Positions 1-9,419 of a stretch of DNA of 64,000 nucleotides are shown here, one piece after another. The translations under genes and the position numbers were made by a program. Within the stretch, counting starts at the first letter, position 1, and every line of letters begins with the position of its first letter. Below the pieces are notes generated by a model that was given only the letters and a program-made list of their open reading frames with translations, was not told the DNA's origin and did not search any database. This stretch comes from Tianweitania sp. UT-5YL-CI-8 (GTDB taxonomy: Bacteria > Pseudomonadota > Alphaproteobacteria > Rhizobiales > Rhizobiaceae), in the NCBI RefSeq assembly GCF_030010215.1, contig NZ_JASCRR010000004.1:364129-428128 (forward strand). Direction: 5' to 3'.

Positions 1-841
1 AGCCCGTCGACGCCGCGGCAGCAATATCGCCAGCCGAGGAGCCCAACAAGCCGCGCCCGCGCCCGAACAGGCCGCGCGGCGGGGCGATAAGCTTCATCTT
101 GGTCTTGGGGCCGAAGCGGTCGCGTAGCACACTGCGCATATCGCCGAGGTCGTCGACCAACCCCAGTTCGACACCCCTGATACCGGTCCAGAACAGGCCG
201 GTGAACAGGTCCGGATCGTCCTTCAGCTTGGCGCCACGGCGGCTCTTGACCAGATCGATGAAGGTCTGGTGCACTTCGAGCTGCAGCGCCTTAAGACGCT
301 CTACATCTTCCTGCTTCTCCGGCTTGAAGGGATCGAGAACGGATTTGTTCTGCCCGGCCGTATGCACGCGGCGCTCGACGCCGATCTTCTTCATCAGATC
401 GGTGAAGCCGAAGGAGGCGGAGACCACGCCGATCGAGCCGACGATAGAGGACGGGTCTGCGATGATTTCGTCGCCTGCGACCGCGATCATATAGCCGCCC
501 GACGCCGCGACATCCTCTACGAAGACCAGAACGCGCTTGTTCTTTTCCACCGCGAGATCGCGGATACGCTTATAGATCAGCCGCGACTGCACCGGCGAAC
601 CGCCCGGCGAGTTGATCGAAATCGCCACCGCCGGCGCTTCCTTGATGGCAAAGGCCTTCTCGATCAGCCCCGCGGTCGAGGCAAGCGACAGGTTCTGCCG
701 GAACTGGCCACCGCCGGACATGATCGTTCCATGCAGCCGGACCACAGGGATCGTGACGTCGTTGGAACGCATGGATTTCGGAAGCAGACGGCGGAGAAGG
801 GCCAAGCAGATCATCCTTTCAAGACTACGGTCGAGAGCCAT
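1..841 (-). CDS. S49 family serine peptidase (SppA/SohB-like), C-terminus beyond the window
   Basis: Membrane-associated peptidase of the signal-peptide-peptidase family, which clears cleaved signal peptides and misfolded membrane fragments. The reverse-strand frame has no stop to the left edge, so the 3' end is missing. With the ATG at 841, the nucleophile serine is S114 in VAASGGYM and the general-base lysine is K166 in AGQNKSVLDPF, the S49 Ser/Lys dyad; SINSPGG near residue 75 is also typical. The N-terminus is basic and hydrophobic, a probable membrane anchor. The start is uncertain: an in-frame ATG at 814 is an alternative, and neither has a strong ribosome site. Confidence 0.85.
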   Translation of the reverse strand, partial: MALDRSLERMICLALLRRLLPKSMRSNDVTIPVVRLHGTIMSGGGQFRQNLSLASTAGLIEKAFAIKEAPAVAISINSPGGSPVQSRLIYKRIRDLAVEKNKRVLVFVEDVAASGGYMIAVAGDEIIADPSSIVGSIGVVSASFGFTDLMKKIGVERRVHTAGQNKSVLDPFKPEKQEDVERLKALQLEVHQTFIDLVKSRRGAKLKDDPDLFTGLFWTGIRGVELGLVDDLGDMRSVLRDRFGPKTKMKLIAPPRGLFGRGRGLLGSSAGDIAAAASTG

Positions 842-881
842 GTAGGGATTTGCCGGCCAACCGCAATCCTGAGGCTGTGGT

Positions 882-1682
882 TCAATCGCCGAAAAGCGAG
901 GCGCGGCCGTTGACGATGTCTTCGGCACGGGCCGAAAAAGCCTCGCCCGCATCGTGCAGCACCAGCGGCGGACAGAGCGAGAGCGGCCCCCGCGCCGCGC
1001 GGATGCCACGCAGGACGATGCGGATTGCGGGGAGATCGGCGCGAGGATGGATGGGCACAATCTGCACGGAACCGAACCGGCCCTTCACGGCATCGAGCAG
1101 CGGAGCGAGCGCATCGGGACGCGCAATCACCGCCACCCCGCCACGCGGACGAACCACGGCCGCGGCACTTTTCATCCAGCGCTCAAACAAGCCGTCATCC
1201 ATCACATGCGCCTTTTGCCTCAGCGGATCGGGCGTGGCGCGGTCATGCGCTGCATTGAAGGGCGGGTTCATGATGACGAAATCGAAGCTGTTGTCGGCAA
1301 GGCCGGCCTCGACGCGCGCCCTCCCCGTCAGCTCGACATCCGCGCGGATCACTTTTGCGCGAGATTTCAGCCCTGCATTGGCCGGATGGGCGAGCGTGGC
1401 TTCGGCATAAAGCGCCATTTCCGGCATGATTTCGACGAGCGTGACACTGGCAGAGGTGCAGCGCGATGCCACGGCAAGACCGGCAGCGCCCGCGCCCGCG
1501 CCGAAGTCGGCGAGATGGCCGGCAAAGGCGGATGGGACGCTAGCTGCCAACGTCATCGCATCCATGCCGGCACGATGCCCGGCCTTGGCAGGCTGCACCA
1601 GCCAAAAACCGCCGCGATGGAACGCGTCGAGCGTGGTCGCGGCCGGCTCGCCGGCATCAGCGGTCTCAGGCTCCGCTGTCAT
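882..1682 (-). CDS. tRNA1(Val) (adenine-N6)-methyltransferase-like protein (COG4123)
   Basis: S-adenosylmethionine-dependent N6-adenine methyltransferase resembling TrmN6/YfiC, which modifies A37 of tRNA1(Val). The 266-residue protein shows the SAM-binding glycine loop DFGAGAGAAGL near residue 62, an acidic strand end (LVEIMPEM) and the catalytic motif NPPF near residue 139. The N-terminal DAFHRGGFWLVQP resembles the substrate-side segment of COG4123 members. It overlaps the upstream DUF2007 gene by 4 bases (ATGA type), so the two are probably translationally coupled. The exact tRNA target cannot be read from the sequence. Confidence 0.85.
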   Translation of the reverse strand: MTAEPETADAGEPAATTLDAFHRGGFWLVQPAKAGHRAGMDAMTLAASVPSAFAGHLADFGAGAGAAGLAVASRCTSASVTLVEIMPEMALYAEATLAHPANAGLKSRAKVIRADVELTGRARVEAGLADNSFDFVIMNPPFNAAHDRATPDPLRQKAHVMDDGLFERWMKSAAAVVRPRGGVAVIARPDALAPLLDAVKGRFGSVQIVPIHPRADLPAIRIVLRGIRAARGPLSLCPPLVLHDAGEAFSARAEDIVNGRASLFGD

Positions 1683-1903
1683 TTCTGTCGGATTTCCTTG
1701 GCAATGCCGGCCGCTGTCATCAGTTCGCGCGCCTCCATCAGATCGTCCTCCGCGATCATGATGCGTCGCGGCAGCACGCCGATGGACCCGTCGAGCACGC
1801 TCATATTCTCGTCGGCTACGAAGCAGTCGATGCCGGAGTCGCGCAGCAGCGACTGCACGAAGGATATGGTCACCGCATCATTGGTGCGCACGAGTTCGAT
1901 CAT
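1679..1903 (-). CDS. DUF2007 domain protein
   Basis: A 74-residue single-domain protein that begins MIELVRTND and matches the compact DUF2007 fold (a PII-like or putative signal-transducing domain of unknown role) over its full length. It has no signal peptide or membrane segment. It is the first gene of a leftward pair with the methyltransferase, overlapping it by 4 bases. The divergent partner is the polyprenyl synthase; the 154-base gap between them must hold both promoters. Confidence 0.8.
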   Translation of the reverse strand: MIELVRTNDAVTISFVQSLLRDSGIDCFVADENMSVLDGSIGVLPRRIMIAEDDLMEARELMTAAGIAKEIRQK

Positions 1904-2057
1904 GGTTCGGTCCTAACGTCTGGTTGCGGCTTCCTGTGTATATGGTAGGGCGGGCCGCGCCAATTCGCCACTTGCGACGGTAGGGCTTGCCGACCTAGAG
2001 TCCGCCCGCGCGACGGAGCCTTGGCTTTGTCTCACGGGTTTGACGGGAGTGGTAGAT

Positions 2058-3074
2058 TTGGGTGTGGTTCTGAACATCGAACAGGGCAAGCGCGAACCGG
2101 CGACGATCCAGGCCCTTCTCGACATGACGGCGGTCGACATGGGCCGAGTCAACAAACTCATCCTGTCCAAGGCCGGCTCGGACGTTGAAATGATTCCCGA
2201 AGTGGCGAACCATCTGATCTCTTCCGGCGGCAAGCGTCTGCGTCCGATGCTGACGCTGGCCGCGGCTCAGATGTTCGGCTATTCCGGCGAAAACCACGTC
2301 AAGCTCGCAACCAGCGTCGAGTTCATGCACACAGCGACCCTGTTGCATGACGATGTGGTGGACGAGAGCGATCTGCGGCGCGGCAAGAAGACCGCGCGCA
2401 CCATCTGGGGCAACCAGGCGAGCGTGCTCGTCGGCGATTTCCTGCTCGGCCAGGCTTTCAGGATGATGGTCGAAGTCGGCTCGCTGGAAGCGCTCGACAT
2501 CCTTTCGGCAGCCGCGTCGATCATTGCAGAGGGCGAGGTGATGCAGCTTGCAGCGGCAAAGAACCTCGACACCACCGAGGACGAGCATTTCGCCGTCATC
2601 AAGGCGAAGACGGCAGCGCTGTTCTCGGCCGCAGCCGAAGTCGGGCCGGTGATCGCCAAGGCATCGAAGAACGACCGCGCTGCACTGCGCTCCTACGGCA
2701 CAAATCTGGGCCTCGCGTTCCAGCTGATCGACGATGCGCTGGACTATGGCGGCTCGAGCAAGGATCTCGGCAAGAACACAGGCGACGATTTCCGCGAGGG
2801 CAAGGTGACGCTCCCCGTCATCCTTGCTTATCGGCGCGGCACCAGCGACGAACGCGCCTTCTGGAAGAGCGCTATTGAGGACGGCAATACCGACGATGCG
2901 GCCCTGGAACGCGCAACAGGGCTGATGACGCGTCATGGGGCTATTGCCGATACCATAGGCCGCGCAAGCCATTTCGGCGAGATCGCGCGCGATGCACTGG
3001 CGCCGCTGGCAGCCACGCCACAAAAGGCAGCGCTGATCGAGGTGATCGATTTCTGCATCCGTCGCGTCGTATAG
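2058..3074 (+). CDS. long-chain polyprenyl diphosphate synthase (octaprenyl/decaprenyl type)
   Basis: Condenses isopentenyl diphosphate onto allylic diphosphates to make the all-trans side chain of ubiquinone. The first aspartate-rich motif is D98-D102 (LLHDDVVDES) and the second is D225-D229 (FQLIDDALDY). GGKRLRP near residue 57 is the conserved isopentenyl diphosphate site. I chose the TTG at 2058 because GGGAG lies 8 bases upstream and the resulting N-terminus, MGVVLNIEQGK, fits the family. An upstream TTG at 2040 would add six residues. Chain length (C40 or C50) cannot be decided from sequence alone. Confidence 0.9.
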   Translation: MGVVLNIEQGKREPATIQALLDMTAVDMGRVNKLILSKAGSDVEMIPEVANHLISSGGKRLRPMLTLAAAQMFGYSGENHVKLATSVEFMHTATLLHDDVVDESDLRRGKKTARTIWGNQASVLVGDFLLGQAFRMMVEVGSLEALDILSAAASIIAEGEVMQLAAAKNLDTTEDEHFAVIKAKTAALFSAAAEVGPVIAKASKNDRAALRSYGTNLGLAFQLIDDALDYGGSSKDLGKNTGDDFREGKVTLPVILAYRRGTSDERAFWKSAIEDGNTDDAALERATGLMTRHGAIADTIGRASHFGEIARDALAPLAATPQKAALIEVIDFCIRRVV

Positions 3075-3304
3075 GACACGCCGGGCTTCGCCAGGCGCGG
3101 CGTTTGTCACGGCCTACGGGCGGCCACCTGTCCCACCGATGCCACAGTTAGGCCCTTTCTTGATAAGGTCGCCTAATAGTGTGCCAAACCGATTGAAGCC
3201 TGTCCGCAAAAAGGCCATGCTTCTGCGATTACGGTTTCATGGGGCAGCCGATGGCCCTAACGCGGGTTGGCGCTTGGCTGAAAACCCGGCAGGAAGGACG
3301 TGAT

Positions 3305-5344
3305 ATGCGGCTAGGACGCGCGAGCTGGATCCTGAGCATGGCGGCGGTGGCGAGCATAGCCATTTCGGCGCCTTTCGCTTATGCAAAAGACACACCCGAA
3401 ACCGTACAGGTCGGCTCTTTCTCAGGCGCGTTCCTCGCTGCCAGAGTGGCCGAAGTCGACAACGATCTCGACACCGCAATCGCCTATTACAAGCGCGCGC
3501 TGGCCTTCAACCCCAATGACGTGCAGCTCAAGCAAAGCGTGTTGCTGGCGCTGATCGCGCAGGGACGTTTCGACGAATCGCTGCCTTACGCCGAGATGCT
3601 GAAGACCGTTCCGGACGTCGAGCGCTTTTCGCGTGTCGCGCTCGGCGTAGATGCCATCCGCAAGAAGGATTATCCGGCCGCCGAGACATGGCTGAAGCTT
3701 GCGCTGCAATCCGACCTGGATCGGTTGATCACCGGCGTGATGAGCGGATGGGTGAAGCTGGGCACCGATCAGAAGACGCAGGCGATCGAGGCCGTCGAAA
3801 AGCTTGAGGGACCGGAATGGTTCGGGCTTTTCCGCTCCTATCACGCCGCGCTGATCGCGGATGCTGCGGGGCTTAACGACAAGGCCGACCAATCCTATCG
3901 CGCCTTCATGGACAATGTCGCAGCCGGCGGCAGCGCGCCCGAGACCTGGATGCGCGGTGCGGAAGCCTATGCCCGCTTCCTGGCGCGCCAGGGCAAGAAG
4001 GACGAGGCGCTGGCGATACTCGACCGCGCGGACGAGTTTTCCACCGGACGTCCGCCGATCGCCGCCCTCCGCGAGCAAATCCAGAAAGGCGAGACCATCG
4101 CACCGCTGGCCGCCACACCGGCCGATGGGTCGGCCGAAATCCTGCTGAATTTGGCGACCGCGCTGAACCGGGGCGGCGGCGAACCGTTCGTCCGCCTCTA
4201 TCTGCAATATGCGCTGGCATTGAAGCCGGACAGCGACGAGACGCTGATGCAACTGGCCGGCGTGGCCGAACAGTTCAAGGATGGACAAGCCGCAATCGAC
4301 CTGTATCGCCGCGTGCCCGAAGCATCCCCGCTCAAGCGCATGGCCGACCTGCAGATGGGCCTGAACCTTGCCGACCTCGACCAATATCCGGAAGCGGTCG
4401 AGCATCTGAAGAAGCTGGTCGCCGCCACGCCTGACGACATGCGCGGCTATCTGGCGCTGGGCGGAGTGTATTCCTCCAAGGAGGACTACCGCGACGCGGC
4501 CGATCTCTATGACAAGGCCGTCGCCACGCTGACGACGCCGAGCCGCGCCACCTGGAACATCTTCTACCAGCGCGGCATAGCCTATGAGCGGCTGAAGGAA
4601 TGGAGCAAGGCTGAGCCGAATTTTCGCAAGGCGCTCGAACTCTTCCCCGATCAGCCGCAGGTGATGAACTATCTCGGCTATTCCTGGGTCGACATGCACA
4701 TGAACCTTGAGGAAGGCCTCGACCTGATCAAGCGCGCCGTCGAACTGCGTCCCAGCGACGGGTATATCGTCGATTCGCTGGGCTGGGCGTATTATCGCCT
4801 TGGCCGCTACGAGGAAGCCGTAAAGGAACTTGAGCGCGCGGTGTCGCTGATGCCGAACGATCCCGTGCTGAACGACCATCTGGGCGACGCCTATTGGCGC
4901 ACCGGCCGCAAATTGGAAGCGACCTTCCAGTGGAGCCACGCACGCGACCTGAAGCCCGAGCCCGACATTCTGGCGCAGGTGCAGAAGAAGCTCTCCGAAG
5001 GCCTGCCTCCCGCCGACAAAGCCGAGGCGGAAAAGCCCGCCGAGCCTGCCAAGGTCGAAGCACAGCCTGTCCCTGCGACACCGGCGGAGCAGACCGAAAA
5101 GAAAACCGAGGCGACCCCCGCGCCAGCGGTCATCGAAAAGACCGAGGCAGCGGCACCCGCCGAGGCTGAGGTGGTGCCGGCGGTCTATACCGTCCAGCCC
5201 GGCCAGTCGCTGTGGTCCATCGCCGACCGTGTACTGGGCAATGGCGAGCGCTATCGCGAAATCCTCAGGCTGAACCCGCAATTGCGCGGCGACCCCGCGC
5301 GCCTGCATCCCGGCCAGGAATTGACGCTGCCCGCGGCGCGGTAG
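3305..5344 (+). CDS. secreted tetratricopeptide-repeat protein with C-terminal LysM domain
   Basis: A 679-residue exported scaffold protein. The ATG at 3305 follows GGAAGGA and gives a clear signal peptide (MRLGRASWILSMAAVAS, ending near AYAK). The body is many TPR-like helical pairs, for example around YYKRALAFNPND and YLGYSWVDMHMNLEEGLDLI. Residues about 555-630 form an Ala/Glu/Pro/Lys-rich linker. The last 50 residues (VYTVQPGQSLWSIADRVLG) are a LysM peptidoglycan-binding domain. A periplasmic role in assembly or cell-wall organisation is inferred from this layout; no catalytic motif is visible. A terminator follows. Confidence 0.8.
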   Translation: MRLGRASWILSMAAVASIAISAPFAYAKDTPETVQVGSFSGAFLAARVAEVDNDLDTAIAYYKRALAFNPNDVQLKQSVLLALIAQGRFDESLPYAEMLKTVPDVERFSRVALGVDAIRKKDYPAAETWLKLALQSDLDRLITGVMSGWVKLGTDQKTQAIEAVEKLEGPEWFGLFRSYHAALIADAAGLNDKADQSYRAFMDNVAAGGSAPETWMRGAEAYARFLARQGKKDEALAILDRADEFSTGRPPIAALREQIQKGETIAPLAATPADGSAEILLNLATALNRGGGEPFVRLYLQYALALKPDSDETLMQLAGVAEQFKDGQAAIDLYRRVPEASPLKRMADLQMGLNLADLDQYPEAVEHLKKLVAATPDDMRGYLALGGVYSSKEDYRDAADLYDKAVATLTTPSRATWNIFYQRGIAYERLKEWSKAEPNFRKALELFPDQPQVMNYLGYSWVDMHMNLEEGLDLIKRAVELRPSDGYIVDSLGWAYYRLGRYEEAVKELERAVSLMPNDPVLNDHLGDAYWRTGRKLEATFQWSHARDLKPEPDILAQVQKKLSEGLPPADKAEAEKPAEPAKVEAQPVPATPAEQTEKKTEATPAPAVIEKTEAAAPAEAEVVPAVYTVQPGQSLWSIADRVLGNGERYREILRLNPQLRGDPARLHPGQELTLPAAR

Positions 5345-5370
5345 GCGTTTCAAAAAGCAAGATTTTAGAC

Positions 5371-5399
5371 GGCCGGGATTTGTCCCGGCCTTCATTTTT
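5371..5399 (+). terminator. Rho-independent terminator after the TPR-LysM gene
   Basis: An 8-bp perfect stem, GGCCGGGA / TCCCGGCC, with a 4-base loop is followed by TTCATTTTT. It lies 26 bases after the stop codon and 4 bases before the end of the converging GT2-like gene. Confidence 0.85.
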
Positions 5400-5403
5400 G
5401 GCG

Positions 5404-5913
5404 CTACCGCTTGAGCGGCGCGACCCAGATTTCGGCATCCAGCCTTTTCGTAGCAACACCCCTGGCTAGCGCCTCGGCGCCTGACGCCTTGCCGGCGAGC
5501 GAAGCCGCCTGATGCTTGCTGATCACGAGCCCTTCGGTGAGCGGACGCCGTCTGCCGAAGAGGCGGGACAGAAACGGCGCGCGGCTCGCCTTGGCCTGCG
5601 AGAAGCGCGCGGCAATCGTCTGACGGCCGGTGTGCGCCAGCACCTCGTCCGTCCAGCCGTCGACCAGACGCGCGCCCGGCTCCAACAGCAATATCCATTC
5701 GCACCTGGCCTGGCGGATGCCGGCGGCGACACCGCCCTGCCCGACATAATGGCAGCCGGCATGGTCGGCGACGCGCTGAGTCTGGTCGGTCGACCCGATA
5801 TCGCAGACGATCACCTCGCGCACGATCCCCTCCACCGCGCCGCCGACCAGCGACGCCAGCGTGCGGGCCAGAGCTTCCTCGTCATTTTTGGTTTCAATCA
5901 CGACACTGAGCAT
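5404..5913 (-). CDS. small glycosyltransferase family 2-like protein
   Basis: A 169-residue protein starting MLSVVIETKNDEEALARTL, the typical first strand and helix of a GT-A nucleotide-sugar transferase. VIVCDIGSTDQT and WILLLEPGARL fill the places of the usual nucleotide-binding and DXD segments. The canonical DXD is not evident, and the protein is far shorter than a full GT2 enzyme, so acceptor-side elements may be missing. Activity and substrate are unknown. Confidence 0.65.
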   Translation of the reverse strand: MLSVVIETKNDEEALARTLASLVGGAVEGIVREVIVCDIGSTDQTQRVADHAGCHYVGQGGVAAGIRQARCEWILLLEPGARLVDGWTDEVLAHTGRQTIAARFSQAKASRAPFLSRLFGRRRPLTEGLVISKHQAASLAGKASGAEALARGVATKRLDAEIWVAPLKR

Positions 5914-5987
5914 TCATGACCCTTAACAGGCTGTGGCTGAATTTCGCAACCACGCCCAAACCGCGATTCGAGTTTGATGCAAACAAA

Positions 5988-6002
5988 GTTCTTGCTTTGT
6001 TC
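5988..6002. promoter_or_regulatory. LexA (SOS) box, GTTC-N7-GTTC
   Basis: GTTC-TTGCTTT-GTTC is an exact match to the direct-repeat LexA site known for alphaproteobacteria. It lies 77 bases before the radical SAM start codon and 75 bases before the divergent GT2-like start, so it could serve either. Repression has not been shown; this is motif evidence only. Confidence 0.6.
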
Positions 6003-6078
6003 TCATTTTGATGATAGGAATAATTTCATGAAAGCGGCTTGAAGGCCGATACTCGAAGCTCTTGACGGAGGCATAAGC

Positions 6079-7233
6079 ATGGAACCGATAGCCCGCGCAG
6101 ATGTTGCGGCCTTCAGAAGCGGAGGGTCTGCGATGGCCAATGCGATGATCGACGGCAGCGGCGTGCGCGTGCATGAGGACCGCAGGCGCGGTCGAGGGGC
6201 GGGCGTCAACCCGTCGGGCCGGTTCGAACCCGTCAGCCGCCATGTCTTCGACGACGGTTGGAGCGGACTTGAGGAACTACCGCCGTTCAAGACCGAAGTT
6301 CAGGTCGAAAAGCCGCGCACCATCATCACCCGCAATGAATCGCCCGACATTTCCTTCGACCGTTCGATCAATCCTTATCGCGGCTGCGAGCATGGCTGCG
6401 TCTATTGCTTCGCAAGGCCGACGCACAGCTATATGGGGCTATCGGCCGGGCTGGATTTCGAGGCCAAGCTGTTCGCCAAGCCGGATGCGGCCAAGCTGCT
6501 CGACAAGGAGTTGTCCAAAGAAGGCTACCAGCCGCGCACTATAGCCATCGGGACCAACACCGACCCCTACCAGCCGATCGAGAAGAAGTGGCGCATCATG
6601 CGCGAGATTCTCGAAGTGCTCGAAGCGCGCAACCATCCCGTCGGCATCGTCACCAAATCGGCACTGGTGACGCGCGACATCGACATCCTGTCGCGCATGG
6701 CCGAAAAAGGGCTGGCCAAGGTGGCGGTGTCGGTGACGACGATGGATAGGCTTCTCGCGCGCACGATGGAGCCAAGGGCCGCGACACCGACGCGCCGGCT
6801 GGAAGCGATCCGCGAACTGTCTTCCGCCGGCATTCCGACATCGGTCATGGTCGCGCCCATCATTCCCGGCCTGACGGATGCGGAGATCGAGCGCATCCTC
6901 GATTCGGCCAAGGCGGCGGGTGCGACGGAAGCGGGTTATGTCGTGCTGCGGCTGCCGCTGGAAGTCAGCCCGATCTTCAAGGACTGGCTGCTTAGGCATT
7001 ACCCCGACAGCTACCGGCACGTCATGTCGCTGGTTCGGTCGATGCGCGACGGCAAGGATTATGACAGCGAATGGGGCAAGCGCATGCGTGGCGCAGGCCC
7101 CTATGCCTGGCAGATCGGCCGCCGCTTCGAAATCGCCGCGCGACGGCTTGGGCTGAATGCCAGGCGGGAATCGCTGACCACGGAGTTGTTCAAGCCCGCA
7201 CCGCGCAAGAACGAACAGCTGATGCTGCTTTAG
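6079..7233 (+). CDS. PA0069-family radical SAM protein (SplB-related)
   Basis: Radical S-adenosylmethionine protein of the group related to spore photoproduct lyase. The [4Fe-4S]-binding cysteines are C103, C107 and C110 in [11 protein letters not shown], with the CX3CX2C spacing of this group. The 384-residue length is normal. The ATG at 6079 follows CGGAGG at 6066-6071. A LexA box lies upstream, which would fit a DNA-damage role, but the substrate is not known. A rightward rnhB follows after about 100 bases. Confidence 0.85.
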   Translation: MEPIARADVAAFRSGGSAMANAMIDGSGVRVHEDRRRGRGAGVNPSGRFEPVSRHVFDDGWSGLEELPPFKTEVQVEKPRTIITRNESPDISFDRSINPYRGCEHGCVYCFARPTHSYMGLSAGLDFEAKLFAKPDAAKLLDKELSKEGYQPRTIAIGTNTDPYQPIEKKWRIMREILEVLEARNHPVGIVTKSALVTRDIDILSRMAEKGLAKVAVSVTTMDRLLARTMEPRAATPTRRLEAIRELSSAGIPTSVMVAPIIPGLTDAEIERILDSAKAAGATEAGYVVLRLPLEVSPIFKDWLLRHYPDSYRHVMSLVRSMRDGKDYDSEWGKRMRGAGPYAWQIGRRFEIAARRLGLNARRESLTTELFKPAPRKNEQLMLL

Positions 7234-7327
7234 CCGATCAATGCGGTTCGAACGTCTCCCGTCTGGCCCGTCCCCGGCCCAAGACGGAGCCCTCCCTGCC
7301 ATTGCCCCACAAAGGCAGGAAGGACTT

Positions 7328-7391
7328 GCGGAGAATCGGATGGGGTGCGAGTCTCGGCCCATTATGGCTCGCACGCGTACCGATTCTCCGC
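7328..7391. repeat. 12-bp perfect inverted repeat across the rnhB start region
   Basis: GCGGAGAATCGG (7328-7339) and its reverse complement (7380-7391) are separated by 40 bases. Both arms contain GANTC, the CcrM methylation target of alphaproteobacteria. The loop spans both candidate rnhB start codons, so an RNA hairpin here could mask or favour one of them. Confidence 0.5.
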
Positions 7392-8038
7392 TTCTCTTCG
7401 ACCTGCCCGAAGGGCCCGATTTTTCCTTCGAGACGAGGGGCATGGCACGTGGTCTCTGGCCGGTTGCAGGCCTTGACGAGGCAGGCCGCGGCCCGCTTGC
7501 GGGCCCAGTCGTCGCGGCTGCCGTCGTGCTCGATCCGCAGCGCATCCCCGACGGATTGAACGATTCCAAGAAGCTGAGTGCTCTGCAACGCGAAGAGCTC
7601 TTTCTGCAGATCCTGGGCTCGGCGCTGGGTGTGGCGGTCGCTTCGGTTTCGGCCGAGGGCATCGACCGCAGCAACATCCTTAAAGCGAGCCTTGAGGCGA
7701 TGCGGCGGGCGCTGGCGGCGTTGCCCATCCCCGCGAAGTCCGCGCTTGCCGACGGCCGCGATGTGCCTCCCGGGCTCGCCTGCCCGTGCGAGGCCCTGAT
7801 CAAGGGCGATCAGCGCTCGCAGTCGGTTGCCGCCGCTTCCATTGTCGCCAAGGTCACCCGCGACCGGATGATGGCAGCTTTCGGGGCTCAGGACCCGCGC
7901 TACGGTTTTGAAATCCACATGGGCTACGCCACCGAACGTCACCGCAAGGCCATCGGCCAGCATGGCGCCTGCGGACGCCTGCACCGCGTGTCGTTTTCTC
8001 CGTTCAGGGTGGATGCGGCTGAGAAAGAAGACCTCTAA
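7340..8038 (+). CDS. rnhB: ribonuclease HII
   Basis: Removes ribonucleotides embedded in DNA and RNA from RNA-DNA hybrids, using a metal-dependent DEDD site. The motif [20 protein letters not shown] supplies the first Asp and Glu, ALADGRDVP the third acidic residue, and [14 protein letters not shown] the fourth. NDSKKLS is also characteristic. The ATG at 7340 has GGAG 7-8 bases upstream. The ATG at 7364 ([12 protein letters not shown]) is an equally possible start, because many homologues begin near there. Confidence 0.92.
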   Translation: MGCESRPIMARTRTDSPLLFDLPEGPDFSFETRGMARGLWPVAGLDEAGRGPLAGPVVAAAVVLDPQRIPDGLNDSKKLSALQREELFLQILGSALGVAVASVSAEGIDRSNILKASLEAMRRALAALPIPAKSALADGRDVPPGLACPCEALIKGDQRSQSVAAASIVAKVTRDRMMAAFGAQDPRYGFEIHMGYATERHRKAIGQHGACGRLHRVSFSPFRVDAAEKEDL

Positions 8039-8071
8039 AACAGCCGATTGTTTGGTGGCCTAGCATGGCCA

Positions 8072-8761
8072 TCAATTCTTAACAGCGCGCTTCTTCAGCC
8101 GTGCAGTGAGGCGTTCGCGGCGAGGGGCCGAAAACAAAAGGCTATCGAAGACGAAACTGTCCTCATCGGGCGTGTTTGCGCGGATCTGCTGGATATCCTC
8201 CCCGCCCCTTATCCGGCGGATGATATTTAGCCCCCGAATTCCACGCGCCAAGCTGGAGTGGTTCCAGAAATCATTACTAAGGGGGTTCCGAAATTTTGGC
8301 TCTCGGCGCCCGATCCCCGCCTCAATCAATCGGGCAAAGTCCTCAAACCGCGTAGTGGATATTTCGATCGCCCATTTTACGGTCGCCACTCTTACAGTCA
8401 CGTCCAAATCGTGCAGGCACCTGGCCAAGCCTGCTGAGATTTCTTCATCGTAATCACCGGAGTTATGTATGAATGCAACAAAGGCTTTTCTGCAATCTGA
8501 CAGCGGGTCATCCGCAAGATGCATTGCGGCATCTTTCAGTTCTTCAACGGGATGTAACTCACCGAGATAATAAGCTCCAAGCAGGCGAGACCCGATGGTT
8601 TCTGACTGTAGCAGGCCGATGAGATACTCAAGACCATCGCCCCTATCCCATCTTTTCAGAATTTCCCGATCTGCTACGTATCGATCGTCTCCAACGAGAC
8701 TTCGAGACTGAATACGTTTGAGTATCTCCTTGATGGACTTTGCTGCTATGCATTCTTCCAT
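8072..8761 (-). CDS. HEAT-like repeat hypothetical protein
   Basis: A 229-residue soluble protein without a recognisable catalytic motif. Successive helical segments (DGLEYLIGLLQSETIGSRLL, LARCLHDLDVTVRVATVKWA) look like HEAT/ARM-type repeats that form a protein-binding surface. The coding sequence is visibly less GC-rich than its neighbours, and the gene is inserted between rnhB and the ATP synthase operon. Both points fit recent acquisition; its function is unknown. Confidence 0.6.
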   Translation of the reverse strand: MEECIAAKSIKEILKRIQSRSLVGDDRYVADREILKRWDRGDGLEYLIGLLQSETIGSRLLGAYYLGELHPVEELKDAAMHLADDPLSDCRKAFVAFIHNSGDYDEEISAGLARCLHDLDVTVRVATVKWAIEISTTRFEDFARLIEAGIGRREPKFRNPLSNDFWNHSSLARGIRGLNIIRRIRGGEDIQQIRANTPDEDSFVFDSLLFSAPRRERLTARLKKRAVKN

Positions 8762-8873
8762 CCAACACCGTCAGCGCAAGCTGAGATTATCACATCGCAC
8801 TGATGGCAAGCTGCCACAAAAATATCAGTACGAATATGGGTGGTTGTTCAAACTCTATCGAAAACTGGAAAAC

Positions 8874-8900
8874 AAAAAAGCCGCCAATTGCCCGGCGGCT
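8874..8900 (-). terminator. terminator of the F0 ATP synthase operon
   Basis: Read leftward, a GCCGCC / GGCGGC stem is followed by a run of six T. It lies about 30 bases beyond the atpF stop codon, at the expected end of the operon. Confidence 0.8.
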
Positions 8901-8928
8901 TTCCAAACTTATCCTAAAGTCCGGACGC

Positions 8929-9408
8929 TCAGTTGAGCTTGGCCTTCACTTCGCTGACAGATGCCTGGAACATGTTGGCATCGGCCCTAGCGTCGACGCG
9001 CGCAGCAAGAATGCGACGAGCGGCTTCGACACCGAGGTCAACCGCGCTAGCACGGACCTCGTTGATCGCGTCGCGTTCAGCCTGACCGATCTTCTGTTCG
9101 GCAAGCGCGGCGCGGCGCGCGACATATTCCTCGGTCTTCTTATGGGCGTCCTCGGCCAGCATCGCGGCCTCGCGCTTGGCAGCCTCGACGATCTCGGAAG
9201 CCTCTTTTTCGGCTTCCTTGCGCTTGCGTTGGAATTCGGCCAGCAGTTGCTGGGATTCCTCGCGCAGGCGACGTGCTTCCTCAAGCTCATTGCTGATCTT
9301 GGCGGCACGCTCATCGAGCGCCTTGGAAATCATTCCCGGGACCTTCAGGTAAAAGATGATCCCGAGGAACAGAAAGAGGGCTACGGTTGCCCAAAATGTA
9401 GCGTCCAT
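8929..9408 (-). CDS. atpF: F0F1 ATP synthase subunit b
   Basis: Peripheral-stalk subunit that holds the F1 alpha3beta3 head against the membrane ring. The 159-residue protein has one N-terminal membrane segment (FWATVALFLFLGIIFYL) followed by a long charged coiled coil. The ATG at 9408 is preceded by AAGGAGAGAG. The reading frame continues open further upstream, but that part lies inside the b' gene in another frame and is not coding. It is the last gene of the operon; alphaproteobacteria carry b and b' as a heterodimer. Confidence 0.95.
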   Translation of the reverse strand: MDATFWATVALFLFLGIIFYLKVPGMISKALDERAAKISNELEEARRLREESQQLLAEFQRKRKEAEKEASEIVEAAKREAAMLAEDAHKKTEEYVARRAALAEQKIGQAERDAINEVRASAVDLGVEAARRILAARVDARADANMFQASVSEVKAKLN

Positions 9409-9419
9409 CGCCTCTCTCC

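Noticed and set aside
3422..5704. A 760-codon leftward frame across the TPR-LysM gene
   Set aside because: It is the mirror of a GC-rich gene that has clear TPR, signal peptide and LysM features; its translation has no recognisable domain.
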